From positions 359,125 to 423,124 of the forward strand of contig NZ_LNYT01000007.1 in NCBI RefSeq assembly GCF_001468125.1: 64,000 bases of DNA, written 5' to 3'. A program made the position numbers and the translations under genes. Origin of the DNA: Legionella rubrilucens (GTDB lineage: Bacteria > Pseudomonadota > Gammaproteobacteria > Legionellales > Legionellaceae). Positions within the stretch are counted from its first letter, which is position 1. Every line of letters starts with the position of its first letter. This document shows positions 50,110 to 60,351 of this stretch, piece by piece. Below the pieces are notes generated by a model. The model was not told where the DNA came from. It searched no databases and saw nothing but the letters and a program-made list of their open reading frames with translations.

Positions 50110-51873
50110 TTAATGGGTGCCCGTCGTGATCTGTTGCAGTTGCTGTAAAAAACGTTGCGGCGATTGTTCGCCGACCAATTGCAGGTTCGTTAATTCTCTC
50201 CCATGAGGATTGAAAAAGACAAAGGTAGGCGGCGCAACCACGCCAAATTTTTTCATTAGCAATTGATCCGCCTGGTTGTTGGCAGTCACATCGGCTTTTA
50301 AAATGATGAACTGTTTGAGCTTACGGGTGACCTCAGGATCTTTGAACGTGGTGTTTTCCATGATTTTGCAGGAAGCACACCAATCCGCATAGAAATCGAT
50401 CATGACCGGTTTGCCCCGGGCTTTGTTCACAGCCAGCTCGACGTCATTGATGTTTTTAACCAGGGTTACTGGTGCGGCGGCATGGCTGGCTGTCGTCATT
50501 TGAAAGCGTGCCAGGGGCTGCAGGGGGTTGGTTTCACCCATGCTGGCGCCGATTAAAATCAGCAGGCCGTAAACCAAAAGAAGGATTCCCAGGGCTTTAT
50601 GGAATTGCGCGGTTTTGGTTTCTGCCGGAAGAAAGGCGCCGATGAAGACGCCGCAGAATACCAGCAGAGCCGCCCAAAGGCTCATACTGACAGCACCGGG
50701 GATAATGCGGCTTAGTAAATAAATCGCGACAGCGAGCAGCATCACGCCAAAAAAGGATTTGACAGCATTCATCCAGTTGCCGGCTTTGGGGAGCCACTTA
50801 CCGGCTGATGTGCCGATAACCAGTAACGGGGTTCCCATGCCAAGGCCTAAGGAAAACAAAGCCAGACTGCCTAAGGTGACATTGCCGGTATGGGCGATAT
50901 AACCCAGTGCGCCAATCAAAGGGGCGGTGACGCAGGGTGACAAGATCAGGGTGGACAGGCAGCCCATGATGGCCGCTCCCAGGTAATGGCCGCTGCTCTG
51001 ATTGCGGCTGACCTTAGCCAGAGCGGCTTGCCAGCTGACTGGCAGTTTTAATTCAAAAAATCCAAACATGGACAGGGCTAAAAGCACAAACACCAGGCTG
51101 AACAGGACAATAATGGGCGGTGCCTGCATGGCAATCTGCAGATTGCTGCCCAAAACAGCCACCACGGCGCCCACGGCGGCGTAGGTTACAGCCATGCTTA
51201 AGACATAACTTAAGGACAACAGAAATGCTTTACGGGTGGTCATGGCGCCGCTGTGACCGACAATGATCCCTGAAAGAACCGGCACCATGGGTAATACGCA
51301 GGGGGTAAACGAAAGCAATAAGCCAAAGCTGAAAAAGCTTAAAATGATCATGGTCCAATGGGCATTGTCAAACAATCCCTGCGTCTCATCCGACTTCAGG
51401 GGCGCCGGCTCTTCCGTTGTAATGTCCGATTCAAGGTTGGTGCTCACGAGCGCCAGGTGTTGATCAATGGTTAATTTGATGGCCTGTGTTTCCGGTGGAT
51501 AACAGAACCCGTCATCGGCACAGCCCTGGTAATGGAGGGTCAGCAGCGATTCACCGGCTTCCTTGCCGAGAATAGCAATGGGCAGTGTGATTTTGTCGCG
51601 GTAAACGCGGTAGGTGCGTCCTTGTTTGTCGGTTTTGCTCAAGGCCTGCGGAAAACGCAGGGTGCCAATATGAACATTGCTGTCCGGGCTTTCATCGAGT
51701 TTGATGCGATCGGCATAGAGAAAATAACCGGGTTCTATCTGCCAGGTGATGGCAAATGTATTGGGGTCGACGGTTTTAACTGACACCTTAAACACCTCGG
51801 CGGCTGGGGGAGGGGTGGCGTGGCCGCTTAAAAAGGCCAAGGCCAGAGCCAGAAACAAAGCCCACTTTTTCAT
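50110..51873 (-). CDS. dsbD: Thiol:disulfide interchange protein DsbD
   Basis: Carries reducing power from thioredoxin across the inner membrane to periplasmic DsbC-type proteins. It has 587 residues in the standard three parts. A signal peptide and N-terminal alpha domain carry the CADDGFC pair. The central domain of eight spans carries two membrane cysteines (TPCVLP and SPCVTAPL). The C-terminal thioredoxin-like domain has WCASC at ~499-503. It is co-directional with rimO, but rimO has its own promoter. Confidence 0.96.
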   Translation of the reverse strand: MKKWALFLALALAFLSGHATPPPAAEVFKVSVKTVDPNTFAITWQIEPGYFLYADRIKLDESPDSNVHIGTLRFPQALSKTDKQGRTYRVYRDKITLPIAILGKEAGESLLTLHYQGCADDGFCYPPETQAIKLTIDQHLALVSTNLESDITTEEPAPLKSDETQGLFDNAHWTMIILSFFSFGLLLSFTPCVLPMVPVLSGIIVGHSGAMTTRKAFLLSLSYVLSMAVTYAAVGAVVAVLGSNLQIAMQAPPIIVLFSLVFVLLALSMFGFFELKLPVSWQAALAKVSRNQSSGHYLGAAIMGCLSTLILSPCVTAPLIGALGYIAHTGNVTLGSLALFSLGLGMGTPLLVIGTSAGKWLPKAGNWMNAVKSFFGVMLLAVAIYLLSRIIPGAVSMSLWAALLVFCGVFIGAFLPAETKTAQFHKALGILLLVYGLLILIGASMGETNPLQPLARFQMTTASHAAAPVTLVKNINDVELAVNKARGKPVMIDFYADWCASCKIMENTTFKDPEVTRKLKQFIILKADVTANNQADQLLMKKFGVVAPPTFVFFNPHGRELTNLQLVGEQSPQRFLQQLQQITTGTH

Positions 51874-51952
51874 GCAATACCTGTTAATTACTCTCTATAG
51901 TTGCATTGTAGAACCACGCATGAGAAAACCAAAATTTTTTTTTTAAAAACCC

Positions 51953-51980
51953 CTTGAAACTTAATTAACCGTCCCCATAT
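51953..51980 (+). promoter_or_regulatory. Sigma-32 heat-shock promoter of groES-groEL
   Basis: CTTGAAA (51953-51959), a 13-bp spacer and CCCCATAT (51973-51980) match the sigma-32 consensus exactly. It lies 95 bp upstream of groES. No CIRCE inverted repeat was seen, so control is by sigma-32 rather than HrcA. Confidence 0.92.
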
Positions 51981-52075
51981 GCCTGACATCGGTATTCATT
52001 GTCAGGCATTGAATGCCCGAATCAGAGAATTCTGACTATTGATAGTGATGAATAAATAACCAGGAGAAAACAAGT

Positions 52076-52366
52076 ATGAAAATTCGTCCGTTACACGATC
52101 GCGTTGTTGTCCGTCGTATGGAAGAAGAAAAAACCTCAGCCGGCGGGATTTTAATTCCAGACAGCGCCACTGAAAAACCCATGCGCGGTGAAGTCATTGC
52201 CGTCGGTGCTGGAAAAGTGTTAGACAACGGTGATGTTCGTGCCCTGGCTGTTAAAGTCGGTGATACGGTTTTGTTTGGTAAATATTCTGGTACTGAAGTA
52301 AAAGTAGCAGGTCAGGAATTGGTTGTGATGCGTGAAGACGACATCATGGGTGTGATTGAGAAGTAA
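52076..52366 (+). CDS. groES: Co-chaperonin GroES (HtpA)
   Basis: Lid of the GroEL folding chamber. It has 96 residues, full length, with [19 protein letters not shown], the mobile loop [13 protein letters not shown] and DDIMGVIEK at the end. AGGAG precedes the ATG. groEL follows after 27 bp. In Legionella the pair is known as htpA-htpB. Confidence 0.98.
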   Translation: MKIRPLHDRVVVRRMEEEKTSAGGILIPDSATEKPMRGEVIAVGAGKVLDNGDVRALAVKVGDTVLFGKYSGTEVKVAGQELVVMREDDIMGVIEK

Positions 52367-54037
<1,671 letters not shown>

Positions 54038-54054
54038 TCGGCTCCTGTTCCCGT

Positions 54055-54082
54055 AAAAAACCCGCCGAATGGCGGGTTTTTT
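54055..54082 (+). terminator. Rho-independent terminator of groES-groEL
   Basis: AAAAAACCCGCC-GAAT-GGCGGGTTTTTT: a 6-bp GC stem extended by A/T pairs with a T6 tail. The A run on the left makes it able to work for the convergent gene ending at 54085 as well. Confidence 0.93.
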
Positions 54083-54084
54083 AT

Positions 54085-54975
54085 TTACACCAATGGCCTC
54101 TTTTTCTCCGCCTCCCACTGTTTGAGCGGTGACAATTCCGGCTTGGCCATGGCCGCTACGGGTAAATAAAAGGTCTGCTCCAGCAGGTATTGCCCGCTTA
54201 ATGCGGCATGAGACACCTGATCGGTAAACACAACCCAGGTGCTTAAGGCTGGAAAATCAAAGCGTATTTTTTCTACACTTTGCTGGTATTGATCATCGCG
54301 TTTCATGCGATCATGCAATTGCAATTGGTAATGATCATAAGCAGAACGCAGGGTTTTGGTGGTTTTTACCCCTTTCAGGATCAGCGCTTTCAGGTAGTTG
54401 TAATTGGGTATGCGTTGGGAAAAACGCGCCATGACCGCAGGGAAGGGTTCACCCAGGTGCCAGACACGCGGCAGACCCGATGGATTGATGTTGCAGAAGA
54501 CCCGCAAAATACGCTGCCCGTAAACGGGTGAAGCAGAAAAGGAATCCACGTGCAAGCGTGTATCATCTTTGCGTTTACTGTAAACCCGGCCTTCAATTTC
54601 CGCAGGCCGGTAACTCGTCCTGCCCCACAGCAGATGCGAACTGTAGGAGGGAAACAGGGTTTCTATCAGCTCCCTTGCGAACAGAGCATAGCCGCGCATA
54701 AACGCGGTCAGCCTGTTCGACAGGTCCGGGTTAGCATGCTGCTGATTGTAAACACCCAAAGTCTGGGTTTTAAAATTAAAGCTGACGTTTTTATGCTTAC
54801 TGTCAAGGATGGTGTCGGATAACAAATCCTGTTCAAGGCCTTCTTTGGAACTGTAAAAAAAGTCGGGCAGAAAAACAACCTGACCGGATTCCAGAGCCGA
54901 CAGGGCCTGGGCCAGGATAGAAGGGTCTAACCGGCCTGAATCTGGCGTCTTAACAGTAAAAAGCGGTTTTACCAT
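54085..54975 (-). CDS. Kdo hydroxylase-type Fe(II)/2-oxoglutarate dioxygenase
   Basis: A protein of 296 residues like KdoO of Burkholderia and Yersinia, which hydroxylates the outer Kdo sugar of lipopolysaccharide. The diagnostic block RLHVDSFSASP contains the HxD iron ligands. It is followed by ILRVFCNINPSGLPRVWHLGEPF. A later His in QVSHAALSGQ can be the third ligand. The ATG at 54975 fits the family start; an in-frame ATG at 55047 would only add an unrelated segment. It is divergent from dps and ends 2 bp after the groEL terminator. Confidence 0.82.
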   Translation of the reverse strand: MVKPLFTVKTPDSGRLDPSILAQALSALESGQVVFLPDFFYSSKEGLEQDLLSDTILDSKHKNVSFNFKTQTLGVYNQQHANPDLSNRLTAFMRGYALFARELIETLFPSYSSHLLWGRTSYRPAEIEGRVYSKRKDDTRLHVDSFSASPVYGQRILRVFCNINPSGLPRVWHLGEPFPAVMARFSQRIPNYNYLKALILKGVKTTKTLRSAYDHYQLQLHDRMKRDDQYQQSVEKIRFDFPALSTWVVFTDQVSHAALSGQYLLEQTFYLPVAAMAKPELSPLKQWEAEKKRPLV

Positions 54976-55069
54976 GGTATTCTCTGTCAATAAAAACTCA
55001 TCGATTCTACCAAGTATTCGTGCTATTTTGAAAAGGATAAGTGACACTCAGGCAATCATAGTTTAAACC

Positions 55070-55107
55070 AATCAATTCCATATAAACGATTGATTTTAAA
55101 AATCGTT
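55070..55107 (+). promoter_or_regulatory. Overlapping dyads upstream of dps
   Basis: AATCAAT (55070-55076) is inverted at 55089-55095 (ATTGATT). AACGATT (55085-55091) is inverted at 55101-55107 (AATCGTT). These interleaved repeats lie 46-83 bp before the dps start, in an A/T-rich divergent region. They are candidate sites for an oxidative-stress or iron regulator; which one is unknown. Confidence 0.4.
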
Positions 55108-55152
55108 ATTTTTCGACTATGGTAAAAGCATAACCGATGAGGAGGTGTGAAC

Positions 55153-55587
55153 ATGAGTATAGCGAAAGAATTATCGATTATTTTAGCGGATACCTACGCC
55201 CTGTATCTAAAAACGCAAAATTACCACTGGCATGTACGCGGCCCGCAATTCAAATCCCTGCATGGCCTGTTTGAAATGCAGTACACTGAATTGGCGGAGG
55301 CTGTGGATGAGGTCGCGGAGCGATTATTAATAACCGGCAACAAGGCGCCGGCAACCTTTAAAGAATTTGAAAGTTTAAAACGCATCAAGGACGGTGATTC
55401 AAGCCTGAATGCCAACCAGATGGTGGTTGAGTTAGCCCAGGATCACAGCACGCTGGTGAAAGACTTGAATCGTGCGCTGACCCTTGCCCAGGAGCAGAAT
55501 GATGAGGGAACGGCGACGTTGCTTGGGGATCGAATCGCTGCGCATGAAAAAGCGCACTGGATGCTGGCCGCTTCTGCGGAGCGTTAA
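55153..55587 (+). CDS. dps: Dps-family ferritin-like DNA/iron protein
   Basis: A protein of 144 residues that stores iron by oxidising it with peroxide and protects DNA. The ferroxidase-site residues of Dps are visible in NYHWHVRGPQF, then LFEMQYTELAEAVDEVAERL. It lacks the lysine-rich tail used by E. coli Dps for DNA binding, so protection by iron removal is the firmer role. GAGGAGG lies directly upstream of ATG 55153. Confidence 0.93.
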   Translation: MSIAKELSIILADTYALYLKTQNYHWHVRGPQFKSLHGLFEMQYTELAEAVDEVAERLLITGNKAPATFKEFESLKRIKDGDSSLNANQMVVELAQDHSTLVKDLNRALTLAQEQNDEGTATLLGDRIAAHEKAHWMLAASAER

Positions 55588-55615
55588 TCGGCCAGATAAG
55601 AATAATACCAATCGA

Positions 55616-55645
55616 CGTTCTGCTGGTTTCCCAATCAGCAGAACG
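55616..55645 (+). terminator. Hairpin after dps
   Basis: CGTTCTGCTG / CAGCAGAACG, a perfect 10-bp stem with a 10-nt loop, begins 28 bp after the dps stop. No T tract follows. It may end or stabilise the dps mRNA, or reduce readthrough into the next gene. Confidence 0.45.
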
Positions 55646-55662
55646 CAGGCAGGCCATGAGTT

Positions 55663-57774
55663 GTGATTCACATTCTTTTTTCTTTAAGCTTGTTTGCAAG
55701 CGCTGTCTTGCTGTTTGCTATCCAACCCATGGTGGCAAAAATGCTGCTTCCCGTGTATGGCGGCACGCCAGCCGTGTGGACAGTCTGCATGCTTTTTTTT
55801 CAATTTCTCTTGTTGATCGCCTATGGGTATGCCTGGGTACTCAGTTATTTTTGCGGCAGGTACTGGCGGTTTGTGCATGCTGGTGTCGTGGCGATAGCCC
55901 TGCTTTTTCTGCCGTTAACTCTCATTCCCACCCAGGCCGCTGATGCGCCTGATCTGGGTATTCTGCGTGATTTGATTGGCCAACTGGGCCTGCCCCTGCT
56001 GATGGTCGCGGCTTCTGCGCCTCTTTTGCAGTTTGCCTACAGCTTAAGCCGCGGCAAACAGGCGCATGATCCTTATTTTTTATACGTGGCCAGTAACATC
56101 GGCAGTCTGTCGGCTCTTTTAAGCTACCCCTGGCTCATTGAGCGATGGATTGGCCTGAAACAGCAATTCGCCTATTGGAATTATTTGTTTGGGGGCTACT
56201 GCTTTCTCTTGGCAATCATTTTATGCCTGCCTTACCGTCAACCTGCCTTGACTGGCCGTCATCAATCGGCGCCGGTTGGCTGGCAAACCAAAGGCTTATG
56301 GATAGGCTATAGTTTTATTCCCTGCAGCCTGATGCTGGGTGTGACTTTTTACATTTCGACCGACATTGCCTCCACGCCCTTGTTCTGGGTCATTCCACTC
56401 GCCTTGTACCTGCTCTCGTTTGTCATGACGTTTGCCAAAAAACCCTTGATTCCGCAGGATTGGCTGGTTCGCAACAGTTTGATGTTTATTATTTTTCCAG
56501 TTGTCGGGTTTATTTTTGGCGCTAACCTGTTATCCGCCTGGCAGTTGATTGCTTTTCATTTAGCCTGTTTTATGATGTTCGCTCTTTTGTGTCATGGCGA
56601 ACTGGTGCGGCTGCGGCCGCCGGCTGACCGCCTGACCAGTTTTTATTTCTGTCTGGCATTGGGCGGCGTATTGGCGGGCCTGTTTAATGGGCTGTTAGCG
56701 CCGCGACTGTTCAATGGCGCCTATGAGTATCCCATCACGTTTGTTTTTGCAACGCTTTGTATTCCATTAGCGGTCAGCCGGCGTTTTACCTGGATGCCCT
56801 TTGTCTTGGTTTTCGTCTTGACGGCCAATTATTTTTTAAGCGCCTATCCCTGGTATGCCTGGATCCGGGCTAATCGGGTGGTGGAGATGGGGGTTTTGGT
56901 GGTCATTATTGTCAATGGTAAAGAGAAAATCAATTTGTTTGCGAGCCTCGCGGTGTTGTTTCTTTTTCTATTCAGCCCCTGGTTTAAACTGTTGCCCGCT
57001 TTGGATTTGCAGCGTAATTTCTATGGCGTGAAGCAGGTGACGTTCATGTCAGGCGTCTATGCACTGTTAAGCCAGAGTACCGTTCATGGTTTCCAGTCTC
57101 CGGGAGCCTTAAGCGTGAGCAGTGGTTCGATGGCTTACTATGCCCCGGTGCAGCCGGTGCTTAAAGTCCTGCAGGCCAGGGAGCCTTCATTACAGACCCT
57201 TTTAGTCGGTCTTGGGACGGGCATGTTGACCTGCCAGTTCAGACCCAGTGATGCAGTGGATATCATTGATATCGATGCACAGGTGATTGGCATTGCCAAC
57301 GATACCCGTTATTTCACTTACTTAAGGGATTGTCCGCCCCGCATTTCCCTGAGCGAAGGGGACGGGCGGCGAGTCCTTGGGCAAAAAGCGGATCATCAGG
57401 CTGATTTAGTGATTATTGATGCCTTTTCATCCGATGCAATCCCGACTCACCTGCTGACCCGGGAAGCCTTTTTATTGTATCAGCGCAAGCTCAATAAAGA
57501 GGGGATTATTCTGGTTAATATCAGCAATCGTCATTTAAGATTGTTACCGGTGTTAAACGGCATAGGCCGCGCACTTGATTTAATTGTGCTGCATGCACTT
57601 TATCCCGGGGATGCGAAAGCAGGGAAATTTCCTTCCGAATGGGTCTTGCTGACGGCCAACGAACCGTTGGCCCGGTCCTTGATGAACCGGGGCGGCTGGC
57701 GTTTTGTCACCGAGAATGAAAGCATCCTGTGGACAGACAATTACTCAAACATCGTGTCATTGTTGAAATGGTGA
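55663..57774 (+). CDS. Membrane protein with C-terminal spermidine synthase-like domain
   Basis: A protein of 703 residues. Residues ~1-450 form about 12 to 13 hydrophobic spans. Residues ~470-700 form a spermidine-synthase-like Rossmann domain with GLGTGML (cofactor loop), DIIDIDAQV and DLVIIDAFSSDAIPTHLLTREAF. Such fused proteins are widespread and uncharacterised; aminopropyl transfer is not proven. The start is GTG at 55663 because the first span begins at once. An AGGCAGG is upstream. The end overlaps the convergent gene by 34 bp. Confidence 0.82.
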   Translation: MIHILFSLSLFASAVLLFAIQPMVAKMLLPVYGGTPAVWTVCMLFFQFLLLIAYGYAWVLSYFCGRYWRFVHAGVVAIALLFLPLTLIPTQAADAPDLGILRDLIGQLGLPLLMVAASAPLLQFAYSLSRGKQAHDPYFLYVASNIGSLSALLSYPWLIERWIGLKQQFAYWNYLFGGYCFLLAIILCLPYRQPALTGRHQSAPVGWQTKGLWIGYSFIPCSLMLGVTFYISTDIASTPLFWVIPLALYLLSFVMTFAKKPLIPQDWLVRNSLMFIIFPVVGFIFGANLLSAWQLIAFHLACFMMFALLCHGELVRLRPPADRLTSFYFCLALGGVLAGLFNGLLAPRLFNGAYEYPITFVFATLCIPLAVSRRFTWMPFVLVFVLTANYFLSAYPWYAWIRANRVVEMGVLVVIIVNGKEKINLFASLAVLFLFLFSPWFKLLPALDLQRNFYGVKQVTFMSGVYALLSQSTVHGFQSPGALSVSSGSMAYYAPVQPVLKVLQAREPSLQTLLVGLGTGMLTCQFRPSDAVDIIDIDAQVIGIANDTRYFTYLRDCPPRISLSEGDGRRVLGQKADHQADLVIIDAFSSDAIPTHLLTREAFLLYQRKLNKEGIILVNISNRHLRLLPVLNGIGRALDLIVLHALYPGDAKAGKFPSEWVLLTANEPLARSLMNRGGWRFVTENESILWTDNYSNIVSLLKW

Positions 57775-58886
57775 TCCGAATCCCGCTTAAACAGGCCGGC
57801 TAAGGTTTTTTTCTCTGTTTTTTCCTTGCTTTTAAGTACCATGAAATAGGCATTCACATAGTCAGGAAGGTTGTGATTGGCTTGATAAAAGGTGTCTTTT
57901 CCGGTGTAGGCGCCCGTTAAAAAATCAATCTGGTAGAGATTATCGGCAAAAGCACCGCCAGTGTCGGCCATGATGCCCATGCGGGTGATGTCATTACCCC
58001 GTTTATCGTGGTATTGAATCAGCAGCAATTTTCCAAGGCCAAATTGCGCCAGATCGGCAGCAAACGTAACTTCGTAATTGACCGTGATCTTGTGATCAGC
58101 GTCTTTACCGTACCCTTTAACACCGTCTACTTCTTTAAAATACCAGTAACGCTCCTGATCTTCGGGTTTTTTAACCGTATCGTAGGGGATGTTGTTATTG
58201 CGGTGCACATTAAAATAGCGGGGTTTGCCATTACCAAAATCAGCCACGAGGGTGCCCTGCAGCAGGGCGGCTTCGAGATCGGCACGGCTGACATAAGCAA
58301 GAACCGGTACTTTTTTACCCTTTAAGGCCCCGGCAAGAATGGCTTGTTTACCGTATTGAAAGCGAGTCAGTTTAGGTTTGGCATTGGCCTCTTCCAGAGT
58401 CAGGTATTGCTCATCCGCAGGAAGTCCGTGGATGGCATAAGGGGTCAATGGCGTCGGTTTGGCCGAGGCTTTGGCCAGATGCACATAATATTCCGTCATA
58501 ACAATCTGATTGTCAGGGATGCCGCGTAATTTGGCTTTACTGCGGTAACGGCGGGCATGTTTCACATCAGGCAGCCAGCGGACAAATTCAAACTGTTTTT
58601 TAACGAACTCGGGATCACTGAGTTCAGCTTGATGTTTGCAGATAAAAACCAGGGTGGCTTTGATTCGCCACATGGGAATCGGTAAAACCTGTCCTTCATG
58701 CAGTACCTGCGGATCGTAACTGGGGTCGTGGTTTAAATAGGCCAGCGTCTGCTTGGCGGTTTCACAGAGGGCTTTGCCATCGATCTGATAATGACTTTGG
58801 GTTGACGGTGCTTCTTCCACAAAATGGGGGGCGGCAAAAAGCGGCGAAACAAACAAACAACTGCAAGCAAGGGTCCTTAAATTCAT
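57741..58886 (-). CDS. MltA-domain (murein lytic transglycosylase A-like) protein
   Basis: Exported protein of 381 residues with a signal peptide (ending PLFA). The pattern fits MltA: TEYYVHLAKAS, an ILAGALKGKKVPVLAYV block, NNNIPYD, and a 3D-type C-terminal motif GIMADTGGAF followed by YQIDFLTGAY. The Asp of ADTGGA is the catalytic Asp position in the family. MltA cleaves peptidoglycan glycan chains. The similarity is moderate and there is no lipobox, so a soluble periplasmic relative is likely. ATG 58886 has GGAG nine bases upstream. Confidence 0.62.
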   Translation of the reverse strand: MNLRTLACSCLFVSPLFAAPHFVEEAPSTQSHYQIDGKALCETAKQTLAYLNHDPSYDPQVLHEGQVLPIPMWRIKATLVFICKHQAELSDPEFVKKQFEFVRWLPDVKHARRYRSKAKLRGIPDNQIVMTEYYVHLAKASAKPTPLTPYAIHGLPADEQYLTLEEANAKPKLTRFQYGKQAILAGALKGKKVPVLAYVSRADLEAALLQGTLVADFGNGKPRYFNVHRNNNIPYDTVKKPEDQERYWYFKEVDGVKGYGKDADHKITVNYEVTFAADLAQFGLGKLLLIQYHDKRGNDITRMGIMADTGGAFADNLYQIDFLTGAYTGKDTFYQANHNLPDYVNAYFMVLKSKEKTEKKTLAGLFKRDSDHHFNNDTMFE

Positions 58887-59028
58887 TGTGCGTAGTCTCC
58901 TGATGAGTGCAATGCCTGCCATCATACCAGCAAATCAATGCCATGGACAAAAACGGTGGTTTACCTTGGATGTAACTTCGCCTATAGTGGACTATAAGAC
59001 CGCAGTTTGATCAACTTGAGAGAGTTTG

Positions 59029-60315
59029 ATGAACTATATAAAACCATTATATGTGCAGGTCCTTCTTGGTATTCTTCTCGGCATCCTTCTTGGCTTTTGC
59101 CTGCCGGAGGCCGCCTCCTCCCTGAAACCCTTATCCGATGCCTTCATTAAACTCATCAAGATGCTGATTGCGCCCATCATTTTTTTATCGTTGGTCTCAG
59201 GCATCGCGGCGATGAATAACTTAGAGACTGTGGGCAAAGTCGGGGGGGCCGCCCTGGTGTATTTCATTGTCACCACGGCTTTTGCCCTGGTGGTGGGGTT
59301 GCTCGTCGGTGATTTGGTGCAACCCGGCGCCGGGTTGAATATTGATCCGGCCACGCTGGATATCAAAACGGCGCAACCCTACCTTGGTAAAGCGACGACG
59401 GCGGCCACCCCAAGTGATTTTTTGTTAAACATTATTCCTCAAACTTTCATCAGTGCTTTTGTCGATGGGGAAATTCTGCAGGTTTTGCTGGTAGCGATGT
59501 TGTTTGCCATTGGTTTAATCATGGTGGGTAAAGAGGGAAACATCGTGTTGGACGGCGTGCAGGTGCTTGCGCGAATTTTTTTTAAAATCATTCATCTGGT
59601 GATGCACCTGGCTCCCATCGCCGCGTTTGCTGCCATGGCCTTTACCATCGGAAAATACGGTTTGAAACCCCTGCTGAACATGATGGGGCTGCTGCTTTGT
59701 TTTTACGTGACCTGTCTCGTGTTTGTGGTGGGTGTTTTAGGCCTTATTCTAAAGCTCTATTGCCGGATGAGTGTGTTTAAACTCTTAGCCTACATCAAAA
59801 CCGAATTGCTGATCGTTCTTGGCACTTCGTCGTCCGAAACCGTGCTACCCAATCTTCTCGAAAAACTGGAAAAACTGGGCTGCAAAAAATCAACCGTGGG
59901 TCTGGTCCTGCCTCTAGGGTATTCGTTTAATCTTGATGGAACGGCCATTTACCTGACGCTCGCCGCACTGTTTATTGCCCAGGCTACCAATACCGATTTA
60001 AGCGTCTGGCAGCAACTGTCGCTGCTTGCGGTGATGATTGTCAGTTCCAAGGGGGCCGCTGGTGTGGCTGGCAGCGGCTTTATCGTGTTAGCCAGCTCAT
60101 TGGCGGCTGTGGGGCACGTGCCGGTGGCCGGAATTGTGCTGATCCTCGGGATTGACCGCTTCATGTCCGATGGGCGCGCGCTGACCAATGTCATTGGCAA
60201 CAGCATTTCCACCTTAATCATTGCCAAATGGCAGGGAACATTGGATGAAAAAAGAGCCCGGGAAGTCCTGGACAATGTTACGCTGCAAAAGAACATTCAG
60301 ATCAGCATGGAATAA
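59029..60315 (+). CDS. dctA: C4-dicarboxylate/proton (DctA-type DAACS) symporter
   Basis: Inner membrane secondary transporter of 428 residues with about eight spans and two re-entrant loops. The diagnostic substrate-site segments are TSSSETVLPNLLEKLEKLG, SSKGAAGVAGSGFIVL and GIDRFMSDGRALTNVIGN, closer to DctA than to glutamate carrier GltP. It probably takes up succinate, fumarate and malate. The ATG at 59029 (a TTG just before it is not used) follows GAGAG. Confidence 0.9.
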   Translation: MNYIKPLYVQVLLGILLGILLGFCLPEAASSLKPLSDAFIKLIKMLIAPIIFLSLVSGIAAMNNLETVGKVGGAALVYFIVTTAFALVVGLLVGDLVQPGAGLNIDPATLDIKTAQPYLGKATTAATPSDFLLNIIPQTFISAFVDGEILQVLLVAMLFAIGLIMVGKEGNIVLDGVQVLARIFFKIIHLVMHLAPIAAFAAMAFTIGKYGLKPLLNMMGLLLCFYVTCLVFVVGVLGLILKLYCRMSVFKLLAYIKTELLIVLGTSSSETVLPNLLEKLEKLGCKKSTVGLVLPLGYSFNLDGTAIYLTLAALFIAQATNTDLSVWQQLSLLAVMIVSSKGAAGVAGSGFIVLASSLAAVGHVPVAGIVLILGIDRFMSDGRALTNVIGNSISTLIIAKWQGTLDEKRAREVLDNVTLQKNIQISME

Positions 60316-60351
60316 CCTATACTCAGATTATTGAGAGCAATGGAGAGAGTC

